Position numbers and translations under genes: made by a program. Below are positions 59,592 through 64,000 of a DNA stretch of 64,000 nucleotides, piece by piece; positions within the stretch are counted from its first letter, which is position 1, and each line of letters opens with the position of its first letter. The stretch is taken from contig NZ_VTAW01000017.1 in the NCBI RefSeq assembly GCF_008245225.1, positions 23,150 through 87,149 on the forward strand, read 5' to 3'. The notes under the pieces are model-generated. The model saw only the letters and a list, made by a program, of their open reading frames with translations, ran no database searches and was not told where the DNA came from. Source of the stretch: Natrialba swarupiae. Its GTDB lineage: Archaea; Halobacteriota; Halobacteria; Halobacteriales; Natrialbaceae.

Positions 59592-60722
59592 TCACTGGAG
59601 GACGTCGGCAAGTGCGTCCATCGTTCGCTCAACCCGGTCACGACGGGCGTTGTGCCCCATGTGGCCGATTCGAAGTATCTCGTCCTCGTGGTCGCCGAGT
59701 CCTGTTGCCAGCACGATCTCGTGGTCCTCGAGCATCCGTCGTTGGAGCTCGCTGGCACGACCATCGACGTCGAGTGCCGTCACCGTCGGCGAACAGTCGC
59801 CTTCGTCGGCAGGGTAGGTCTCGAGGCCGAGTTCCCCGGCCCGCTCGTGACAGTACGTGGCGACCGACTCGTGGCGATCGAAGACGGACTCCATTCCCTC
59901 CTCGAGCAACAGATCGGCGGCGGCGTCGAGCCCGGAGAGGTTCGACGCGAGGTGGGTGTACGGGAACCACTCGTCGTCGACGGCGGTCCGCCAGGGCTCG
60001 AGGTTCGCGTAGAGCGTCGGGTTCTCGATGGACTCGATCCGATCCCAGATACGATCACTTACCGAACAGATAGTGAGTCCTGGCGGCGAGCTGAAACACT
60101 TCTGACTGCCGCCGATGCAGACGTCGATCCGGTCGGTCGGAACCGGCGTTCCACCGAGCGAGGAGACGGCGTCGACGACCGAGCGGATCCCGTGTTCGTC
60201 GAGGACGTCGAGGATCGGCTCGAGGTCGTTCAACGTCCCGGTCGGCGTCTCGCAGTGGACCATCGTCGCGACCTCGAAGTCGTCGCCGTCGGCCCGTGCG
60301 TCTTCGATCGCTTCGGCGACGACGTCGGCATCGAGCGTCCCCCGATCTGAAACGCCGCACGTGACGGCCTCTCCCCCGTAGCTCTCGACGAAATCGGCGA
60401 AGCCGTCGCCGTAGAGGCCGTTCGAGAGACAGAGCACGCGGTCGCCGTCGTCGACCAGCGAGGCGACGGCAGCCTCGAGGCCAAGGATTCCTTCGCCGCC
60501 GAGGACGACCATATCCACGTTCGACTCGTCGCCGTCCTCAACGGGGGCGCTCGCGCTCGGATCCGCGCGGAAAATCGCCTCGAGTTTGTCCAGCAGTCCT
60601 CGGTACCACTCGAAGAACTCGGGCTCGACGTCGGGGTTCGCCGTCGGTTCCGCCATCCGGCTTCGCACTTCCTCGGGGACCTCGGTTGGACCGGGCGTCA
60701 TCCGTAATCGATCGTCGGTCAT
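59592..60722 (-). CDS. Class V aminotransferase (alanine-glyoxylate/serine-pyruvate type)
   Basis: 376 residues from the ATG at 60722. Family features are 'MTPGPTEVPEEVRSRM' at the start, 'VVLGGEGILGLEAAVASLVD', the pyridoxal-phosphate Asp in 'HGIRSVVDAVSSLGGTPV', and the Schiff-base Lys in 'DVCIGGSQKCFSSPPGLTI' near residue 195. 'HMGHNARRDRVERTMDAL' closes the chain. It transfers amino groups between alanine, serine or related donors and glyoxylate or pyruvate. Related haloarchaeal proteins also serve in serine or aspartate metabolism. It follows the methyltransferase gene on the same strand by 83 bases. Confidence 0.9.
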   Translation of the reverse strand: MTDDRLRMTPGPTEVPEEVRSRMAEPTANPDVEPEFFEWYRGLLDKLEAIFRADPSASAPVEDGDESNVDMVVLGGEGILGLEAAVASLVDDGDRVLCLSNGLYGDGFADFVESYGGEAVTCGVSDRGTLDADVVAEAIEDARADGDDFEVATMVHCETPTGTLNDLEPILDVLDEHGIRSVVDAVSSLGGTPVPTDRIDVCIGGSQKCFSSPPGLTICSVSDRIWDRIESIENPTLYANLEPWRTAVDDEWFPYTHLASNLSGLDAAADLLLEEGMESVFDRHESVATYCHERAGELGLETYPADEGDCSPTVTALDVDGRASELQRRMLEDHEIVLATGLGDHEDEILRIGHMGHNARRDRVERTMDALADVLQ

Positions 60723-60805
60723 ACAGCAACTCGAGACCCCCGGAGGGATAAATCCCGAATACGGTACAGTTGCTGGAGCCGGTCGGTATCCACCGACCGT
60801 CCATC

Positions 60806-61492
60806 CTACTCGGTTCCGACGCCGAAGAGGCCGTCCCGGTTTCGCCGCAACCTGCCCCGGACGACAGGCGACGCGGGAAAGACTCCGACGCCGGTGCGTT
60901 CGATCTCCTCGAGCCCGAACGCGTCGTGGGAGACGAACCGGTCGATCGTGTGCCGGTTCAGGTGACAGCCTCCCGCGGCTCGTCGCCACAGCGGTGTCAG
61001 CAGGTCCTGGCCGCTCGCCCGCCAGTCGTCGGCACGGACGTGCTCGAGGAAGCGAAACTCGCCGCCGGGTTTCAGCACCCGCGCGACCTCCTCGAGGGCG
61101 GCGTCGGGGTCCTGGATCGTACAGAAGACGACGCCGGCGACGACGACGTCGAACGCGTCGTCTGGGTACGGAAGCGACTCGGCGCGGGCATCCCTGAGGT
61201 CGACCGGCAGGCCGGTCTCCCGTGCGTTGTTCTCGGCTCGCGTGCGCATGTGCGGATCGGGCTCGATCGCGTGGTACTCGAGGTCACCCGTGCTGGCGTC
61301 GACGGCGTAGGGAAACAACTCGCCGTTGCCACAGCCGAGATCGAGGGTGCGACCGGAGAGATCCTGGACCAGGTACTCCCGGTGAGACCGGAGCTGTGCT
61401 GGTTCGGGCAGCAGGTCGTAGAGCGCCGCGAAGACGGGGTGGGAAATTTCGTGGTCACACCCGCCCGCGTGCTCGGCGGTCGATTCGGACAT
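60806..61492 (-). CDS. Class I SAM-dependent methyltransferase (UbiE-like)
   Basis: 228 residues from the ATG at 61492. SAM-binding motif I is 'TLDLGCGNGELFPYAVDAS', with the acidic loop in 'YHAIEPDPHMRTRAENNAR', motif II 'FDVVVAGVVFCTIQDPDAAL', and 'LKPGGEFRFLEHVRAD' after it. It lacks a substrate-specific domain that I recognise; UbiE/arsenite-methyltransferase-like relatives act on quinones, lipids or small molecules. There is a Cys in 'HAGGCDHEISHPVF' near the N-terminus. Its neighbours do not show the substrate. Confidence 0.88.
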   Translation of the reverse strand: MSESTAEHAGGCDHEISHPVFAALYDLLPEPAQLRSHREYLVQDLSGRTLDLGCGNGELFPYAVDASTGDLEYHAIEPDPHMRTRAENNARETGLPVDLRDARAESLPYPDDAFDVVVAGVVFCTIQDPDAALEEVARVLKPGGEFRFLEHVRADDWRASGQDLLTPLWRRAAGGCHLNRHTIDRFVSHDAFGLEEIERTGVGVFPASPVVRGRLRRNRDGLFGVGTE

Positions 61493-61590
61493 ACGTATGG
61501 ATACAACGGACAGACGGGTAATCGTTTGCGCACTCGAGCGACCGCTTCGATCGTGGTCGGCGTAAGCCAGAGCGAAGGGAGAGTAGCGAC

Positions 61591-62340
61591 TCACCTGATC
61601 GTATCCGGAATGCGCTCGATCACGTCCGTCGCGACGACGCCGGGACCGAACTCCGCGGTCGCTAGCTCGCCGGTCTTGCCGAGAATCCAGGCGCCCAGCT
61701 CCGCCGCGTCGGCTCGATCCATTCCCTGTCCGAGCAACGACGCGACGATACCCACGAGCGTATCACCCGTCCCGGCGACCGACAGCGCCGACGTTCCCGT
61801 TTCGTTCTGGATCCGATCGCCGGCGGCGACGATCTCGTCGACGTCGCCGGTCAGCGTGACGACCGCGTCCGTCTCCCTCGAGAACGCCTCGAGCGATCCG
61901 TAGGCATCGTAGATGGGGTCGTCTTCGGCTCCGCTAGGGGTGAGAACCGCATTCGAGAGGTCGGCCTCGAGACTGGGTTCGATCGCGACGGCGTCGACGA
62001 CCGAGCGGATCGCGTCGGGTTCGGCGTCGACGAGACCCGGCCCGATCACGAGGGCGTCGGCCCACTCGCTCATCTCGTGGGTGCGGGCGACGGCGCGTTT
62101 GTCGAACGTCTCGCCGGCGTACCGATCTACCAGCAGATTCGGCGACTGGCCGGCGACGATCTCGTAGATCGGATCGGCCACGAGCGCCCGAACGTGATCG
62201 GAGCCGGTTCGAAACGCCGCGCGTCCGACGAGCGCGGGCTGATTTGGGTACGCGGTGCTTCCCCCGACGACGCCGACCCGACCGTTCTCCCGGCCGGATT
62301 CCTCCGCGACGTTCGAGAGCGTTCGCTGGAGTCGAGCCAT
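61591..62340 (-). CDS. nnrD: ADP-dependent NAD(P)H-hydrate dehydratase (YjeF C-terminal/NnrD-type)
   Basis: 249 residues from the ATG at 62340. The ribokinase-like fold shows 'GRVGVVGGSTAYPNQPALVG', 'FRTGSDHVRALVADPIYEIV', 'ADALVIGPGLVDAEPDAIR', 'GDVDEIVAAGDRIQNETG', and the key 'LSVAGTGDTLVGIVASLLGQG' with the GTGD motif that binds nucleotide. It repairs damaged NAD(P)HX in the cytoplasm. It has no fused epimerase domain, so the partner NnrE must be elsewhere. The first ATG (62379) adds 13 residues of doubtful value. Confidence 0.82.
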   Translation of the reverse strand: MARLQRTLSNVAEESGRENGRVGVVGGSTAYPNQPALVGRAAFRTGSDHVRALVADPIYEIVAGQSPNLLVDRYAGETFDKRAVARTHEMSEWADALVIGPGLVDAEPDAIRSVVDAVAIEPSLEADLSNAVLTPSGAEDDPIYDAYGSLEAFSRETDAVVTLTGDVDEIVAAGDRIQNETGTSALSVAGTGDTLVGIVASLLGQGMDRADAAELGAWILGKTGELATAEFGPGVVATDVIERIPDTIR

Positions 62341-62736
62341 ACGGTTCGTCGGAACCGCACTCGGGTATGCATTCGCCACGCGTACTCCGGCTTACCCGCA
62401 GCTGCGTCGCCCCGCTCTTATCAGTAGTTAGTAGCACGGCTTCTTTATTCAGCATGGGACACGAAACCCACGCTCGCTCAGTAGAGTGCAAGCAGTTACC
62501 GAAGCGACTATCGATCTATATGAAGTGTGTCAAAAGCCGGCTGCTAAATATAGAGGGTGGATGCAGCACAACGACCTCGCTTGTTTCACTCCAAAAGTGG
62601 TGAAACACACACCCACTGCATGTGCGTACTGACTGCCAGTTGTCCTACCAAATCTGAGAGAGATTCTTAGCACCGTACAAGATAACGCGCGAGTGTTGCA
62701 CGAACTGATTTCTCACTCGAAGCCTGAACTAAGGTC
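62341..62736. other. AT-rich non-coding stretch with a hairpin
   Basis: The composition changes here from GC-rich to AT-rich and stays so to the window's end. A hairpin lies at 62583-62606 (GTTTCAC paired with GTGAAAC around a ten-base loop). No transposase remnant can be read in any frame, so the nature of the stretch is unclear. Confidence 0.45.
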
Positions 62737-63231
62737 GTGTCCGAAAATCAATTTACCTATGAGTCGATTGGGGTAATCCGAACGCCTTTCGAATCACCAG
62801 ACGGAATGCCGATCCAACCGGACGGAAATGCTGCTGAGGAAGGGGTTGTCGAACTCAAGGAAGCCTACGCGGATGGAGTGAAAGATCTCGATGGATTCAC
62901 GCACTGTATTTTGTTGTATCATTTCCATGCGTCTGACGATGCTGCTCCTCTGGAGGTCGAACCATTTCTCGATGACGAACCGCGCGGTGTCTTTGCGACG
63001 CGAGCGCCTCAGCGTCCGAATCCAATCGGTCTCTCTGTTGTCGAGATAGAATCCGTCACAGATAGAAACGTGACTGTCAACGGAATAGATGTCGTCGATC
63101 AGACACCATTGCTGGATATTAAGCCATTCGTTCCCAAATTTGACGTTCCATCTGACACGGATACCGGGTGGCTCACCGCCTCAAAGTCAACAATTCAATC
63201 AAAACAAGCCGACGAACGATTTGTTCGATAG
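62737..63231 (+). CDS. trmO: tRNA (N6-threonylcarbamoyladenosine)-methyltransferase TrmO
   Basis: 164 residues with a GTG start ('GTGTCCGAAAAT') at 62737. The TrmO fold is read in 'TYESIGVIRTPFESPDGMPI', 'GVVELKEAYADGVKDLDGF', 'THCILLYHFHASD', and the signature 'RAPQRPNPIGLSVVEIESV'. It methylates t6A37 of certain tRNAs with SAM. Codons such as GAT, GCT, CCT and GTT are frequent here, unlike the GC-rich codon choice of its neighbours, so it may have been acquired. Some TrmO-fold proteins have other roles. Confidence 0.88.
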   Translation: MSENQFTYESIGVIRTPFESPDGMPIQPDGNAAEEGVVELKEAYADGVKDLDGFTHCILLYHFHASDDAAPLEVEPFLDDEPRGVFATRAPQRPNPIGLSVVEIESVTDRNVTVNGIDVVDQTPLLDIKPFVPKFDVPSDTDTGWLTASKSTIQSKQADERFVR

Positions 63232-63508
63232 ACGCTTTGTATCGGTCACCGTCCCTAAACTCATCTACGCAAACCATCACGAATCGAGTGATGAATAGAA
63301 GGCGCGCCTGTCACACGGACCGAGAAAATCTGAGAGGATTAGTGATCGCTCGGTAGAACTGAAAAACGACCACCACCCAATAAAAAGTCGCGTCTTGCCC
63401 GCGGCAGCAAACTCAAACGATGACCTACTCTCCATCACGCAACTCGGCTGTGAGACTGCCAAAAGTACAAGGGGTTTTTGTTTTCACCCGACGGATACGG
63501 GTTCAGTG

Positions 63509-63921
63509 ATGGACGCCAGTATTGGTGAATCACCCGACCGGACTGTTCTCACCAAGCGTGGGGGAATTGCGCTGGTGCTTGCACTGTCTGTCAATCTCGC
63601 GCTCGGTTGGCTTTTTTATCAGCCGACATTCCAGGCTCGACGGAGTTTTTCCAGTATGGTCCAATCGCGCTCTGGACGACGTTGGGGGTTGTCGGGGCAA
63701 CTGCAGTATATTACTTCCTGACGAAGCGCTCAGATACACCGAACCGTAGCTTCACGTTGATTGCCGTAGCTGTGCTCGTGCTTTCGTTTCTCCCCGACCT
63801 GGGGCTTGCTTTGTTTGTCGATGATGTCACGAACAGTGAAGCTGTCTCACTGATGGTGCTTCATTTGCCCCCCGCATTCATCTGCGTCGCCATCTTGACC
63901 GGGTGGCTGTTCAACCGCTGA
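63509..63921 (+). pseudogene. DUF6069-like membrane protein, frameshifted in a T run
   Basis: The ATG at 63509 opens a four-helix membrane protein ('GGIALVLALSVNLALGWLF'), but the frame breaks in the six-T run at 63612-63617. One more T would read 'GWLFLSADIPGSTEFFQYG' and continue without a break to the stop at 63921 ('GVVGATAVYYFLTKRSDTP', 'LVLSFLPDLGLALFVDD', 'FICVAILTGWLFNR'). The layout matches the DUF6069 family. The lesion may be a real inactivation, a phase-variable T run, or a sequencing error. Confidence 0.7.
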
Positions 63922-63924
63922 GTC

Positions 63925-64000
63925 TCAGTCGATCACACCGACAGCCTCACTGTCTTGTCCAGTAGGCGCTGAATCTGGTTGAACTGTGCTCGGCCCGTCT
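63925..64000 (-). CDS. C-terminal end of a gene continuing outside the window
   Basis: The minus strand encodes 24 residues ending 'STGQPDSAPTGQDSEAVGVID'-like acidic sequence (it reads 'DGPSTVQPDSAPTGQDSEAV' then GVID) before a TGA at 63925-63927. The acidic tail is typical of haloarchaeal proteins. Too little is present to name a family. Confidence 0.3.
   Translation of the reverse strand, partial: DGPSTVQPDSAPTGQDSEAVGVID

Noticed and set aside
62583..62606. The GTTTCAC/GTGAAAC hairpin as the end of an IS200/IS605-type element
   Set aside because: No transposase or TnpB fragment and no second matching end could be found in the flanking sequence, so it is listed only as a hairpin.

Overview
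The window is haloarchaeal chromosomal DNA, most like the order Natrialbales (Haloterrigena, Natrinema and Natronorubrum relatives; genus-level placement is inference). The evidence is high GC, very acidic proteins, Tat-type lipoprotein signals with a lipobox, TATA boxes about 25 bases before start codons (leaderless transcripts), a rod-determining factor RdfA, a MalE/PTA-type malic enzyme and many small haloarchaeal membrane proteins. I saw no rRNA, tRNA, CRISPR array or intact insertion sequence.

Layout. (1) 1-8389: a sugar isomerase (cut by the window edge), a Gfo/Idh oxidoreductase and a creatininase-family hydrolase face a four-gene Dpp/Opp-type ABC transporter with its two ATPases fused. 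(2) 8747-23713: housekeeping and central metabolism: HD phosphohydrolase, RdfA, malic enzyme, M24 peptidase, acyl-CoA dehydrogenase, methylmalonyl-CoA mutase large subunit, an SDR plus fumarylacetoacetase-family pair, and an orphan 2-oxoacid dehydrogenase E1-alpha coupled to a membrane protein. (3) 24104-46493: a carbohydrate-catabolism region. It has a ThuA protein, a CUT1 sugar ABC transporter (binding protein, two permeases, ATPase), a GH3 beta-glucosidase divergent from it, a TrmB regulator, a stretch of gene remnants (including the tail of a GH2 beta-mannosidase), mannonate dehydratase, an epimerase/dehydratase, a sugar isomerase, a Gfo/Idh dehydrogenase and a second Dpp/Opp-type ABC operon. 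(4) 47160-62340: a membrane-anchored spermidine-synthase-like protein, a His-rich CobW GTPase, a small protein coupled to an ArsA/Get3 ATPase, an unusually short AMP-binding enzyme, CstA, a YchF-type GTPase, an aminotransferase, a methyltransferase and an NAD(P)HX dehydratase. (5) 62400-64000: a visibly AT-richer segment with TrmO and a frameshifted DUF6069 membrane gene, possibly acquired or decaying.

How it fits together. The middle region reads as one locus for taking up and degrading plant-type oligosaccharides and their uronate products: binding proteins and permeases import, GH3 (and once a GH2 mannosidase) cleave, and dehydrogenase, isomerase and mannonate dehydratase feed the products into central metabolism under TrmB-like control. 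Two strong symmetric sites sit on promoters in this locus: a 14-bp palindrome at the CUT1 binding-protein gene and a 10+10-bp inverted repeat at the second Dpp-type operon. An approximately 83-bp element with complementary ends occurs three times between genes and is the most interesting non-coding structure I found.
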